Shown: positions 1-7,619, counted from the stretch's first letter. The stretch is 64,000 nucleotides of DNA from Cellulomonas sp. SLBN-39 (GCF_006715865.1 NZ_VFOA01000001.1:2294001-2358000), one strand, 5' to 3'. Made by a program: numbers and translations. The notes: generated from the letters alone by a model not told the origin.

Positions 1-63
1 GCGGCCGAGGTCGGACGTGCGGGGGGCGGGCGACGAGAGGGCCGGTGGCGTCGGGACGGGCAT
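1..63 (-). CDS. 5' end of an unknown gene running off the left edge
   Basis: An ATG at 63 on the minus strand opens a frame without stop to the window edge (first residues MPVPTPPALSSPAP). A GAGGAG ribosome site lies 6 nt upstream of the ATG, which is the main reason to call it. Only 21 codons are visible, rich in Pro and Ala, so no function can be given. It is divergent from the sterol-carrier gene at 290. Confidence 0.45.
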   Translation of the reverse strand, partial: MPVPTPPALSSPAPRTSDLGR

Positions 64-277
64 GGGGACTCCTCGGGGCGGGAGCCGCCCGCGCGAGGAC
101 GCCGGTACCACGAGGGACCCGCCGAGCCGCGTGAGCAGCTCGGGGTCGGTGACCTACGGCTGCGTCAGAGCAGCCGCCACCACGCGACGCGGGTGCAGGT
201 CGAGGTCATGGCGTGCACCGTAGCGGGACGTCTGCCCGGCCGACCAGCCCTTCCCGGTGCTCTCCTCCACCGTGGGG

Positions 278-290
278 CAGGATGTCGGGG
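278..290 (+). promoter_or_regulatory. Leaderless promoter -10 of the SCP gene
   Basis: CAGGAT (278-283) ends exactly 7 nt before the GTG at 290, so the transcript probably begins at the start codon. No ribosome binding site precedes the GTG. Confidence 0.55.
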
Positions 291-673
291 TGCCACCGCG
301 TCGTCGTACCGATCCCGCCGAGGGGCGCGCCGCGCTGCACGCCTGGCGGGCGGACCCCGCGGGAGCGCCGACGGCGGTGCGTCGCACCGCCGTCCGGTTC
401 ACGCTCGAGGAGCTCGCGCACGTCGCGCCGGGCAACGCCGTCGAGGTGCGGGTCCCGCCCGACGGCGCCGTGCAGGCCGTCGCCGGGCCGCGGCACACCC
501 GCGGGACGCCGCCCAACGTCGTCGAGACCGACCCCGGCACGTGGCTGGCGCTGGCCACGGGGGCGCAGACGTGGGCCGACGCCGTCGCGACCGGCCGCGT
601 GCACGCGTCGGGGGAGCGGGCCGACCTGACGGACCTGCTCCCGCTGCAGGCCGCGCGCCCGCGCCTGACCTAG
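290..673 (+). CDS. Sterol carrier (SCP)-like family protein
   Basis: A 127-residue soluble protein. It resembles the bacterial SCP-ortholog domain proteins that sit beside purF in many actinobacteria; the segment ending in TWLALATG followed by a ligand-pocket-like W-A-D-A region is typical. The GTG at 290 is chosen over the in-frame GTG at 257 because it stands 7 nt after a CAGGAT -10 box and yields the usual short PPRRRTDP N-terminus. The biochemical role of this family is not established; lipid or small hydrophobic ligand binding is only suggested by the fold. The stop codon TAG overlaps the -10 box of the next gene. Confidence 0.7.
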   Translation: MPPRRRTDPAEGRAALHAWRADPAGAPTAVRRTAVRFTLEELAHVAPGNAVEVRVPPDGAVQAVAGPRHTRGTPPNVVETDPGTWLALATGAQTWADAVATGRVHASGERADLTDLLPLQAARPRLT

Positions 674-683
674 GATCGCGGCG
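671..683 (+). promoter_or_regulatory. Leaderless promoter -10 of the membrane protein gene
   Basis: TAGGAT (671-676) ends 7 nt before the GTG at 683. Its first three bases are also the TAG stop codon of the upstream gene. Confidence 0.6.
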
Positions 684-1135
684 TGCCCGACGACCGCGAC
701 CCCGCCGCAGCGGCCCCCGAGGTCCCCGAGGCGACCGGCACCGGCCCCGACGCCACCGTCGCGGACCAGCCTGCCGTCGCGGACCAGCCCGGCGCCGCCG
801 CCGAGCCCGCCGCCGGGGCGGAGGTGACCGCCGGTCCGGTGCCCACCGAGGAGGAGCTCCTGCGCGTGGCCACGCCGGCGCGGGTCCGTCGCGCGCCGCG
901 CTACCGCGCCTTCGTGGTCACCGGCGCCCTGCTCGGCCTCCTCGTCGCCGTCGTGCTGGTCGCCGTGCTCGGCGACGACCGTGCCCTCGAGGGCGTCGGC
1001 GGCGGGATGCTGCCGCTGCTCGACGGCGTCGGCGGCGTCCGCGCCGTGGTCGGCACCGGCGGTGCGATCCTCGGCGCGCTCGCGGGCGGCGTGGTGGCGC
1101 TCCTGGCGGACCGGCGCAGCCGCCGCGCCCGCTGA
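683..1135 (+). CDS. Two-TM membrane protein of unknown function next to purF
   Basis: 150 residues. The first ~70 are an acidic, Ala/Pro-rich, probably disordered cytoplasmic tail. Two hydrophobic segments follow (about residues 76-96 and 118-140), joined by a Gly-rich loop, and the protein ends in a basic DRRSRRAR tail. That architecture suggests a small inner-membrane protein with both ends inside. Proteins of this kind are common next to purF in related actinobacteria, but I know no function. The GTG start is fixed by the leaderless TAGGAT box. Confidence 0.65.
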   Translation: MPDDRDPAAAAPEVPEATGTGPDATVADQPAVADQPGAAAEPAAGAEVTAGPVPTEEELLRVATPARVRRAPRYRAFVVTGALLGLLVAVVLVAVLGDDRALEGVGGGMLPLLDGVGGVRAVVGTGGAILGALAGGVVALLADRRSRRAR

Positions 1136-1208
1136 CCGTCGTCCCGCGCACCGCCGCCGACGCGCCGCCGTCCGCGGGACGGGTTCGGGTGCCGCGGGGC
1201 ACGTGTGC

Positions 1209-1221
1209 AACCATGGTCACG
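1209..1221 (+). promoter_or_regulatory. Probable leaderless -10 of purF
   Basis: AACCAT (1209-1214) stands 7 nt before the GTG at 1221, the same spacing as the two preceding genes. It is weaker than consensus at the first base. No Shine-Dalgarno sequence is seen. Confidence 0.4.
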
Positions 1222-2768
1222 TGGCCCCCCGCGCAGACGGACGTCTCAACCACGACCTTCTTCCCGGCGAGAAAGGCCCGCAGGACGCCTGCGGAGTCTT
1301 CGGCGTCTGGGCACCCGGCGAGGAGGTCGCCAAGCTCGCCTACTTCGGTCTGTACGCGCTGCAGCACCGCGGTCAGGAGTCGGCGGGCATCGCCACCTCC
1401 AACGGCCAGCAGCTGCTCGTGTACAAGGACATGGGGCTGGTCTCCCAGGTCTTCGACGAGACGGCGCTGAACGCCCTGCAGGGGCACATCGCGATCGGGC
1501 ACGCCCGGTACTCGACGACCGGCGGCTCCACGTGGGAGAACGCCCAGCCCACGCTCGGTGCCACGGCGGCCGGCACGGTGGCGCTCGGCCACAACGGCAA
1601 CCTCACCAACTCCGCCGAGCTGGTCGACCTGGTCGCGGAGCGGTACGGCGCCCAGCGGCGCGGCGAGCTCGCGCGCGGGAACACCACCGACACGGCCCTG
1701 GTCACGGCGCTGCTGGCGGGCGACCCCGACCACACGCTCGAGGCGACGGCGCTGGAGGTCCTGCCCCGGCTGCGCGGTGCGTTCAGCCTCGTGTTCATGG
1801 ACGAGCACACCCTCTACGCCGCCCGCGACCCGCAGGGTGTGCGCCCGCTCGTGCTGGGCCGCCTCGAGCGCGGCTGGGTCGTGGCGTCCGAGACGCCCGC
1901 GCTGGACATCGTCGGCGCGTCCTTCGTCCGCGAGGTCGAGCCGGGGGAGTTCCTCGCGATCGACGCGGACGGGCTGCGCTCGACGCGGTTCGCCCCGGTG
2001 GACCGTGCGGGCTGCGTGTTCGAGTACGTCTACCTGGCCCGTCCCGACACGTCGATCAACGGGCGCTCCGTGCACGCGGCGCGGGTCGCGATGGGCCGCC
2101 GTCTGGCCGTCGAGCACCCCGTCGAGGCCGACCTGGTGATCCCCGTGCCGGAGTCGGGCACCCCCGCGGCCGTCGGGTACGCGGCCAAGTCGGGCATCCC
2201 GTTCGGGCAGGGGCTGACCAAGAACGCGTACGTCGGCCGCACGTTCATCCAGCCGTCGCAGACGCTGCGCCAGCTCGGCATCCGGCTCAAGCTCAACCCG
2301 CTCAAGGACGTGATCCGCGGCAAGCGCCTCGTGGTGGTCGACGACTCGATCGTCCGCGGCAACACCCAGCGCGCGCTGATCCGGATGCTGCGGGAGGCCG
2401 GTGCGGCCGAGGTGCACGTGCGCATCAGCTCGCCACCGGTGAAGTGGCCGTGCTTCTACGGCATCGACTTCGCCTCGCGCGCCGAGCTCATCGCCAACGG
2501 CCTCGGCGTCGCGGAGATCGCGTCGTCGCTCGGCGCGGACTCGCTCGGCTACATCTCGGAGGAGGGTCTCGTCGCCGCCACGGAGCAGCCCGCGAGCCAG
2601 CTGTGCACGGCCTGCTTCAGCGGGCGGTACCCGATCGAGCTGCCCTCGGCGGACCGGCTGGGCAAGCACCTCCTCGAGCAGAACGAGCTGCCCCTGGGGC
2701 CGCCCGAGGACGGGCTGATGACCATCGCCGCGGCCACCGGTGGCGCCGGCGCGCTGGAGCACCCGTGA
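1221..2768 (+). CDS. purF: Amidophosphoribosyltransferase (glutamine PRPP amidotransferase)
   Basis: First committed step of purine synthesis: PRPP plus glutamine gives phosphoribosylamine. The 515-residue protein has an N-terminal class-II glutaminase whose catalytic nucleophile would be Cys24 (D-A-C-G-V-F-G), so a 23-residue propeptide must be removed. The phosphoribosyltransferase half carries the PRPP motif VVVDDSIVRGNT. Cysteines at about 265, 411, 462 and 465 (AGC, WPC, CTAC) match the four ligands of the [4Fe-4S] cluster of the Bacillus-type enzyme. GTG 1221 is chosen because it places the nucleophile after a normal propeptide. It overlaps purM by 4 nt (GTGA), implying translational coupling. 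Confidence 0.97.
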   Translation: MAPRADGRLNHDLLPGEKGPQDACGVFGVWAPGEEVAKLAYFGLYALQHRGQESAGIATSNGQQLLVYKDMGLVSQVFDETALNALQGHIAIGHARYSTTGGSTWENAQPTLGATAAGTVALGHNGNLTNSAELVDLVAERYGAQRRGELARGNTTDTALVTALLAGDPDHTLEATALEVLPRLRGAFSLVFMDEHTLYAARDPQGVRPLVLGRLERGWVVASETPALDIVGASFVREVEPGEFLAIDADGLRSTRFAPVDRAGCVFEYVYLARPDTSINGRSVHAARVAMGRRLAVEHPVEADLVIPVPESGTPAAVGYAAKSGIPFGQGLTKNAYVGRTFIQPSQTLRQLGIRLKLNPLKDVIRGKRLVVVDDSIVRGNTQRALIRMLREAGAAEVHVRISSPPVKWPCFYGIDFASRAELIANGLGVAEIASSLGADSLGYISEEGLVAATEQPASQLCTACFSGRYPIELPSADRLGKHLLEQNELPLGPPEDGLMTIAAATGGAGALEHP

Positions 2769-3898
2769 ACGCGGCGACGCCCGCCGGGGCGCCCGTCACG
2801 TACGCCGCCGCCGGTGTGGACACCGAGGCCGGCGACCGCGCCGTCGAGCTGATGAAGGACGCGGTCCGGGCCACGCACGGGCCGCAGGTGCTCGGCGGGG
2901 TCGGCGGCTTCGCCGGCCTGTTCGACGCGAGCGCGCTCACCGCGTACCGCCGTCCCCTGCTGGCGACCTCCACCGACGGCGTCGGCACGAAGGTCGCGAT
3001 CGCGCAGGCGATGGACGTGCACGACACCATCGGCTTCGACCTCGTCGGCATGGTCGTCGACGACATCGTCGTGGTCGGTGCGACGCCGCTGTTCATGACC
3101 GACTACATCGCCTGCGGCCGTGTCGTGCCCGAGCGGATCGCGGACGTCGTGCGGGGCATCGCGGCCGCCTGCTCGGTCGCCGGCACGGCCCTGGTCGGCG
3201 GGGAGACCGCCGAGCACCCCGGGCTGCTCGGGCCCGACGAGTACGACGTGGCCGGTGCCGCGACGGGCGTCGTCGAGGCCGACGGGCTGCTCGGGCCGGA
3301 GCGGGTCCGGGCCGGGGACGTGCTGGTGGCGCTCGGCTCGTCCGGGCTCCACTCCAACGGGTACTCCCTCGTGCGCGCGGTCGTCCGCCAGGCCGGCTGG
3401 GCCCTGGAGCGCCACGTCGACGAGCTGGGCCGGACCCTGGGCGAGGAGCTGCTCGAGCCGACCCGCGTGTACGCCGCGGACTGCCTCGCGCTCGTGGAGC
3501 GCTTCGGGGTGACCGGCGTGCACACGTTCAGCCACGTCACGGGTGGCGGGCTGGCGGCGAACGTCGCGCGCGTGCTTCCGGCGGGTCTGGTGGCCGACGT
3601 CGACCGGGCCTCGTGGCAGCTGCCGCCGGTGTTCGGGCTGGTCCAGCAGCTGGGCCAGGTGCCGTGGGGCGACCTGGAGGCCACCCTCAACCTGGGCGTC
3701 GGGATGGTCGCGGTCGTCGCGGCGGACGTCGTCGACGACCTCGTGCTGGCCGCGCGCGACCGGGGGATGCCCGCGTGGGTGCTCGGCACCGTGCGCGACG
3801 CCGCCGACGCGGATCTCACCGCTCCCGACGTCGTGGCGGGGACCAAGGGCGTCCAGGGCGGCGCCGTGCGCCTGCACGGCGCCTACCGCACGTCCTGA
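2765..3898 (+). CDS. purM: Phosphoribosylformylglycinamidine cyclo-ligase (AIR synthetase)
   Basis: Makes aminoimidazole ribonucleotide from FGAM with ATP, the fifth purine step. 377 residues, slightly longer than the usual ~345 because of an extended N-terminus. Family motifs are present: STDGVGTK near residue 70 (nucleotide and substrate loop), DDIVVVGATPLFMTDYIA, GGETAEHPG near 145, and SSGLHSNGYSLVR. The GTG start overlaps the purF stop by 4 nt, so both purine enzymes are made from one transcript. Confidence 0.97.
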   Translation: MNAATPAGAPVTYAAAGVDTEAGDRAVELMKDAVRATHGPQVLGGVGGFAGLFDASALTAYRRPLLATSTDGVGTKVAIAQAMDVHDTIGFDLVGMVVDDIVVVGATPLFMTDYIACGRVVPERIADVVRGIAAACSVAGTALVGGETAEHPGLLGPDEYDVAGAATGVVEADGLLGPERVRAGDVLVALGSSGLHSNGYSLVRAVVRQAGWALERHVDELGRTLGEELLEPTRVYAADCLALVERFGVTGVHTFSHVTGGGLAANVARVLPAGLVADVDRASWQLPPVFGLVQQLGQVPWGDLEATLNLGVGMVAVVAADVVDDLVLAARDRGMPAWVLGTVRDAADADLTAPDVVAGTKGVQGGAVRLHGAYRTS

Positions 3899-3906
3899 CG
3901 GCGTCA

Positions 3907-3940
3907 CCCGGTCCCCCGCGCCGTCGCCGGTGGGACCGGG
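3907..3940 (+). terminator. Possible GC-rich terminator hairpin after purM
   Basis: CCCGGTCCC (3907-3915) pairs with GGGACCGGG (3932-3940), a 9-bp stem starting 9 nt after the purM stop, with no T-run after it. The rest of 3941-4171 shows nothing I can assign. Confidence 0.45.
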
Positions 3941-4171
3941 CGACGGGCCTGGTGCGCGAGGCGGGCAGACGGTACCCGTGCGGGAACAGCCCGGGGGAGC
4001 GCCGTATGCCGCGACGTCAGAACGCGGGGAACGGCAGCAGACAGCGACGCGTCCCCGCGGTGCGGACGGCCGTCCGGTACGGAGGCGTCGCACCACGGGG
4101 ACGCGAGCACGTGCGCCGACGGGCGGAGCCGCCGTGACGCTCAGGTGCGCTGGGGTCGCCGAGCCGGAGGC

Positions 4172-4378
4172 TCAGCGGTCGTCGTCCCCCGGCGACCAGC
4201 GCTCCCAGTCAACGGGGTCGTCGTCCGTGTCCACCGCGCTGCGGCGTCCCGTGACGAGATCGTTGCGGCTGTGCGACGAGAGCTCCTGCTCGAGGGCCCT
4301 GTAGTTGGTGTCCGGGCTGAAGTACTTCAGCTCCCGGGCGACCTTCGTCTGCTTAGCCTTCTGACGGCCGCGCCCCAT
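4172..4378 (-). CDS. DUF3073 family protein
   Basis: 68 residues. The start MGRGRQKAKQTKVARELKY followed by a short acidic C-terminus is the hallmark of DUF3073, a small actinobacterial family of unknown function. The basic N-terminal half could contact nucleic acid, which is only inference. ATG 4378 is preceded by a GAGGGGG ribosome site. Its place between purM and bldC is conserved in Streptomyces and relatives, which supports orthology. It is convergent with purM. Confidence 0.9.
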   Translation of the reverse strand: MGRGRQKAKQTKVARELKYFSPDTNYRALEQELSSHSRNDLVTGRRSAVDTDDDPVDWERWSPGDDDR

Positions 4379-4598
4379 GGCATCGACCCCCTCTAACGTG
4401 GAAGCGGGGCGGCTCCGTGCTCACACGTGCGGCCCCGGGGTGCTGTTCAGTCTGTTCGTGGGGCAACGGTACATGGTCAAGATCCATTCCGACCACCGAC
4501 CGGGGAGCGGCGTACGTCTCATCGGGTGGTGGGGCCGGTGCCGTCGGGCGGGTCCGTGGGGCGTCCCGAGGGGCGAGACCGGCTGTCCGGACATTGAG

Positions 4599-4614
4599 TG
4601 TGATGCAGATCACA
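4599..4614. promoter_or_regulatory. Perfect CRP/GlxR-type palindrome
   Basis: TGTGATGCAGATCACA fits TGTGA-N6-TCACA, the binding consensus of CRP-family regulators (Crp of Streptomyces, GlxR of Corynebacterium), with 6-bp arms. It lies 221 nt upstream of the DUF3073 start and 446 nt upstream of bldC. A GTGAG-TC-CTCAC inverted repeat follows directly at 4616-4627. Confidence 0.65.
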
Positions 4615-4832
4615 TGTGAGTCCTCACGGGTCGTCGCCGCGTGCCGGTCCGCGCGGGCGCTGCCGCTCCCGGTCGCCCCGTCCGCCGTCCCCGCAGGTCA
4701 CCCGGCCAGGCTCGACGCGCCCCCGACGCCCGTCGGGTGTCGGGGGTCGTGTGACGACACCCTCGACGACTGTGACGATTCACCCGTGCGGCCGATCCCG
4801 CGTGGCCGGCGTCACCCGGACGCGCGTCCGTG

Positions 4833-4860
4833 TTGTCCGGATTTGTGGCGGGTCTACCCT
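4833..4860 (+). promoter_or_regulatory. Probable housekeeping promoter for bldC
   Basis: TTGTCC (4833-4838) and TACCCT (4855-4860) are separated by 16 nt and resemble -35 and -10 boxes. Transcription would start near 4867, giving a leader of about 190 nt before bldC. Confidence 0.45.
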
Positions 4861-4978
4861 GGAGGAGAAGGCGGACGGAGAAGGCATCCGGGGCCCTGGG
4901 AGCGTCACCACGACGTCGCCGTCGTGACCGAGATGTGTCCCGGAGTGCCCGGTGTGCGAGATTCGTCCATGCTAGTCA

Positions 4979-4993
4979 GCGACAGACTGTCGC
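4979..4993. promoter_or_regulatory. 15-bp palindrome upstream of bldC
   Basis: GCGACAG-A-CTGTCGC is a perfect 7-bp inverted repeat with a 1-nt centre, 66 nt before the bldC start. It may be an operator or, in RNA, a weak hairpin. Confidence 0.4.
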
Positions 4994-5059
4994 AAGCCGG
5001 CGCAGACCTGACCCGGGGGGGCGTGGAGCGTTCCGGGCCGCACACGAAGGAGGCAGCTG

Positions 5060-5272
5060 ATGTCCGTCACTCACTCGTCCGACAGCGAGACCCTGCTCAC
5101 ACCGTCCGAGGTGGCGACGCTCTTCCGCGTCGACCCGAAGACCGTGACGCGCTGGGCCAAGTCGGGCAAGCTCTCGTCGATCCGCACGCTCGGCGGCCAC
5201 CGTCGCTACCGGGAGTCCGAGGTGCGCGAGCTCCTCACGGGCGTCCCGCAGCAGCGCGCCGACGAGCGCTGA
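5060..5272 (+). CDS. bldC: BldC, MerR-type developmental DNA-binding protein
   Basis: 70 residues holding a single winged-helix MerR-like domain (about residues 11-60): LTPSEVATLFRVDPKTVTRW is the HTH, followed by the wing GGHRRYRESEVRELL. In Streptomyces BldC binds direct repeats cooperatively as head-to-tail monomers and delays development; here it is presumably a global regulator in a non-sporulating relative. ATG 5060 follows a strong AAGGAGG ribosome site (5047-5053). There is no effector-binding domain, as is normal for BldC. A very strong hairpin terminates the transcript. Confidence 0.95.
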   Translation: MSVTHSSDSETLLTPSEVATLFRVDPKTVTRWAKSGKLSSIRTLGGHRRYRESEVRELLTGVPQQRADER

Positions 5273-5286
5273 CCGCGCGAACCCTC

Positions 5287-5349
5287 GCAGGCCGTCGGTC
5301 CGACGGGCACGTGCGCACCTGGCGCGTGCCCGCCGGACCGGCGGCCTGC
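5287..5349 (+). terminator. 25-bp terminator hairpin after bldC
   Basis: 5287-5311 pairs with 5325-5349 over 25 positions with one G-U and one mismatch, around a 13-nt loop, 14 nt after the bldC stop. No U-tract follows. It may act on both strands. The remaining bases to 5481 hold nothing I can assign. Confidence 0.75.
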
Positions 5350-5481
5350 GTCGTCCTGCGGGCTCTGACGTTCTCCCTGCCCGGCTGACCTGAGGCCTCT
5401 CCGGTCGCACCGGCGGGCGAGGCCGAGCGGGCCGTTCGGCGCGCGCCCGAGCGACCGAGGCCCGCGGGCGTCGAGGGCGCG

Positions 5482-5787
5482 TCAGCCCCGCAGCCGGCGG
5501 ACGAGCCCGACCGCCAGGAGCGCCGCCACGCCGCCGGCGACGGCGAGCACCGTGCGCGCCCGAGCGCGCTCCTCGGGCAGCGCGTCCGGGTCCCGGGCGT
5601 CCTGCACCAGACGGCGGCCGCCGTCGACCGCGCGCTGGGCCTGCACGCGCGGGTCCACGCGCGTGGACAGCGCGTCGACCGTCGCCGCCAGCTGCTGCCG
5701 GGAGAGCGCGACCTCGGCCTCCAGCGCCGCGATCCGGGGCGTCGTGAAGCGTGTCTCGTCCGACGAGGCGCCGTCGTGCCCGCTCAT
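5482..5787 (-). CDS. DUF3618 family membrane protein
   Basis: 101 residues. The N-terminal half RIAALEAEVALSRQQLAATVDAL is the DUF3618 signature, a heptad-like helix, followed by a linker and one transmembrane helix near residues 80-97 ending in VRRLRG. ATG 5787 overlaps the stop of the upstream holin-X gene by 4 nt (ATGA), so the two are co-translated. DUF3618 and holin-X proteins are regularly paired in actinobacteria; their role, perhaps in the cell envelope, is unknown. Confidence 0.85.
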   Translation of the reverse strand: MSGHDGASSDETRFTTPRIAALEAEVALSRQQLAATVDALSTRVDPRVQAQRAVDGGRRLVQDARDPDALPEERARARTVLAVAGGVAALLAVGLVRRLRG

Positions 5788-6209
5788 GCCCCGAACCCCT
5801 TCTTCACGGCCGCCACGTCCTCCTGGACGTTCTCCACCGCGTGCTCCGGCGTCGGCGGGACGCCCTTCTTGAGCCGGTTCACCCCGACGGCGGCGAGCGC
5901 CCCCGCGAGCAGCAGCAGGGCCACCGTCACCAGCAGCGCGGCGAGCCACGGGGCCACGGCGTTGGACAGGGCGATGATCGCGGTGGCGACCAGGGCCCCG
6001 AACGCGTAGAGCGCCAGCACGCCGGCCCCGGCGAGCAGCCCGGCGCCGATGCCGGCCTGCTGCGCCTTGGCGGTCACCTCGGCCTTCGCCAGGTCGATCT
6101 CGGCGCGCACGAGCCGCGACGCCTGCTCGCTGAGGTCGCTGACGAGCTCGCCCAGGGACCGTGGGTCCCCGGTGCTCGTGTCGCTCGACCATCCGGTGTG
6201 CGTGACCAT
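5784..6209 (-). CDS. Actinobacterial holin-X family (phage-holin-like) membrane protein
   Basis: 141 residues. An amphipathic N-terminal part (LGELVSDLSEQASRLVRAE, then IDLAKAEVTAKAQQ) is followed by two transmembrane segments (about 53-76 and 84-110) and a charged tail. This matches the putative Actinobacterial Holin-X family (superfamily III), which despite the name is a chromosomal housekeeping family, with no sign of phage genes here. ATG 6209 has a GAGGAAGG ribosome site. Confidence 0.85.
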   Translation of the reverse strand: MVTHTGWSSDTSTGDPRSLGELVSDLSEQASRLVRAEIDLAKAEVTAKAQQAGIGAGLLAGAGVLALYAFGALVATAIIALSNAVAPWLAALLVTVALLLLAGALAAVGVNRLKKGVPPTPEHAVENVQEDVAAVKKGFGA

Positions 6210-6339
6210 GACCGACCTTCCTCGCCGACGGGTGCTGCGAGCATCCAGTCTGCTGGTCAGACGCGCACGGCGCGAGGCGGGGCGGGTGCCGCGCGCCGGC
6301 CGGTCCCGCTGGGCGGCGCGGGTCGCCGGACAGGTGGGG

Positions 6340-6528
6340 TCAGTCGACCCAGGGGTGCACGAGCTCGCCGGCGGGGTGCGTCGGGGCCGGCACGGGGATG
6401 ATCACGTGCGTCGCACCCGAGAGCTCGTGGTCGACGCAGGGTGCCGGCCGCCGGTCCGTCGTGGTGGGTGCGGGGAGGGTGTCGAGGGTCCAGGTGCCAG
6501 GCCGGTGCGGCGTGGTCGTCGTGGTCAC
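6340..6528 (-). CDS. Small Thr/Pro-rich protein of unknown function
   Basis: A 62-residue frame from a GTG at 6528 preceded by GAAGGAAC. It begins with a run of threonines, then HRPGTWTLDTLPAP and a C-terminal SGATHVIIPVPAPTHPAGEL. There is no membrane segment or known motif. The ribosome site and a sensible amino-acid composition favour a real gene. The 267 bases up to the tRNA-Phe gene contain only the tRNA terminator hairpin. Confidence 0.45.
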   Translation of the reverse strand: MTTTTTPHRPGTWTLDTLPAPTTTDRRPAPCVDHELSGATHVIIPVPAPTHPAGELVHPWVD

Positions 6529-6756
6529 GGTCGTTCCTTCGTCGGTGGAGGGTGACTGCCCTTCCACGGTAGGAGCGGGGGCGTGCCGGCGTGCGGGACG
6601 ATGGGCCCGTGCGACGCGGTGCGGGTGCCGCGGAGCGGGTGATCCTGCGACGCGACGGGCGCGGAGGGCCACCTGCTCGTCGGGGCGGGCCGAGGCGGTG
6701 GCTCCGACGGTGCGGGGCTCTGTGCTGGAGACGCTGGGCTCGGTGCTGGAGACGGC

Positions 6757-6790
6757 GACGGCCCCCGCGGACGAGTCCGCGGGGGCCGTC
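6757..6790 (-). terminator. Terminator hairpin of the tRNA cluster
   Basis: 6757-6772 and 6775-6790 are a perfect 16-nt inverted repeat (15 bp with a 4-nt loop), 6 nt downstream of the tRNA-Phe 3' end. No T-run follows on the minus strand. Confidence 0.75.
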
Positions 6791-6795
6791 TGGCG

Positions 6796-6868
6796 TGGCT
6801 CCGACCGGCGTCGATCCGGTGACCTTTCGATTTTCAGTCGAACGCTCTACCAACTGAGCTACAGAGCC
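6796..6868 (-). tRNA. tRNA-Phe (GAA)
   Basis: The 73-nt cloverleaf reads with acceptor stem GGCTCTG/CGGAGCC, D-arm GCTCAGTTGGTAGAGC, anticodon loop CTGAAAA flanked by a 5-bp stem, and T-arm with GATCGACGCC. Discriminator A; CCA is not encoded. Confidence 0.95.
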
Positions 6869-6875
6869 CGGAGAC

Positions 6876-6904
6876 GAGAACGCCGGTCTGACGACCGGCT
6901 TCTC
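6876..6904. other. Hairpin in the tRNA-Asp/tRNA-Phe spacer
   Basis: GAGAA-c-GCCGGTC, loop TGAC, GACCGGC-TTCTC: 12 bp with one bulge, occupying almost the whole spacer. It may mark 3' processing of tRNA-Asp or partial termination. Confidence 0.5.
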
Positions 6905-6907
6905 GAG

Positions 6908-6981
6908 CGACCCCGACGGGACTTGAACCCGCGACCTCCGCCGTGACAGGGCGGCGCGCTAACCAACTGCGCTACGGGGCC
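6908..6981 (-). tRNA. tRNA-Asp (GTC)
   Basis: 74 nt. Acceptor GGCCCCG pairs with CGGGGTC (one G-U). The anticodon stem CCGCC/GGCGG encloses CTGTCAC with anticodon GTC, and the T-loop is TTCAAGT. Discriminator G; no encoded CCA. Confidence 0.95.
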
Positions 6982-7036
6982 TCGTGGCGACCATGGTCGC
7001 ACAAGGTTCCAGCAGATCTTGCATCGCACGAAGTCG

Positions 7037-7109
7037 TACCCCCAACGGGATTCGAACCCGTGCTACCGCCGTGAAAGGGCGGGGTCCTAGGCCGCTAGAC
7101 GATGAGGGC
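7037..7109 (-). tRNA. tRNA-Glu (TTC)
   Basis: 73 nt. Acceptor GCCCTCA pairs with TGGGGGT (two wobble pairs). Anticodon stem CCGCC/GGCGG with loop CTTTCAC, anticodon TTC; T-arm ACGGG-TTCGAAT-CCCGT. It is first in a Glu-Asp-Phe cluster read leftward. Confidence 0.95.
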
Positions 7110-7227
7110 GATGTCCGCCCCTGCGACGAGGCGCCGGACCGGGAATGAGCATACGGGGTCGGGGCCGGATCGCCAAAGCCGGTCCGCGTGACGTCCGTCG
7201 CCCGCCGCGTGCCGCCCCCGGGCGGGG

Positions 7228-7240
7228 CAGGATGGGGTGG
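7228..7240 (+). promoter_or_regulatory. Leaderless -10 of the zincin gene
   Basis: CAGGAT (7228-7233) ends 7 nt before the GTG at 7240, which selects this GTG over the one at 7237. Confidence 0.55.
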
Positions 7241-7593
7241 TGGTCGAGATGACGCGCGAGGAGTTCGAGGACGCGGTGCGCGACGCCCTCGACGAGGTGC
7301 CGGAGGAGCTCGCCGCGATGATGGACAACGTCGTGGTGCTCGTGGAGGACGAGCCGCCCCCGGACGAGCCGGACCTGCTGGGGCTGTACGAGGGGACCCC
7401 GCTGACGGAGCGTGGCGAGGCCTGGGCCGCGGGCTCGCTGCCCGACCGCATCTTCGTGTTCCGCAACCCCACCCTGGCGCTGTGCGAGGAGCGGGACGAG
7501 GTCGTCGAGGAGGTCACGATCACCGTGGTCCACGAGATCGCCCACCACTTCGGCATCGACGACGACCGGCTGCACGACCTCGGCTGGTCGTGA
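7240..7593 (+). CDS. Zincin-like metallopeptidase family protein
   Basis: 117 residues with the HExxH zinc motif (VVHEIAHHFGIDDDRLHDLGW) near the C-terminus, where the third ligand would be the Asp or His after the motif. This is the short bacterial zincin family (PF06262) usually annotated as a metallopeptidase family protein; peptidase activity is not proven for it. The N-terminus is acidic. No signal peptide, so it is cytoplasmic. It is convergent with the secreted protease gene and separated from it by a perfect hairpin. Confidence 0.85.
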   Translation: MVEMTREEFEDAVRDALDEVPEELAAMMDNVVVLVEDEPPPDEPDLLGLYEGTPLTERGEAWAAGSLPDRIFVFRNPTLALCEERDEVVEEVTITVVHEIAHHFGIDDDRLHDLGWS

Positions 7594-7619
7594 CGGCGGG
7601 AGCGGTGCTGCTCGGGCAT

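Larger units (their letters stand above)
4379..5059. other. 681-bp non-coding region between DUF3073 and bldC
   Basis: No convincing gene on either strand. The stretch is less GC-rich than its neighbours. It contains a CRP-type palindrome (4599-4614), an adjoining GTGAG/CTCAC inverted repeat (4616-4627), a sigma-70-like promoter (4833-4860) and a 15-bp palindrome (4979-4993), and ends in a strong ribosome site for bldC. It looks like a long, complex leader or promoter region serving bldC and possibly the divergent DUF3073 gene. Confidence 0.7.

Noticed and set aside
193..1470. Long open frames overlapping the SCP, membrane-protein and purF genes on both strands
   Set aside because: Arg/Ala/Pro-rich translations without domains; frame shadows typical of ~74% GC DNA.
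5784..6209. Phage holin suggesting a prophage
   Set aside because: Holin-X/DUF3618 pairs are chromosomal in actinobacteria; no integrase, capsid or lysin genes nearby.
6796..7109. tRNA cluster as an integration (att) site
   Set aside because: No integrase gene and no second copy of a tRNA 3' end was seen in the flanks.
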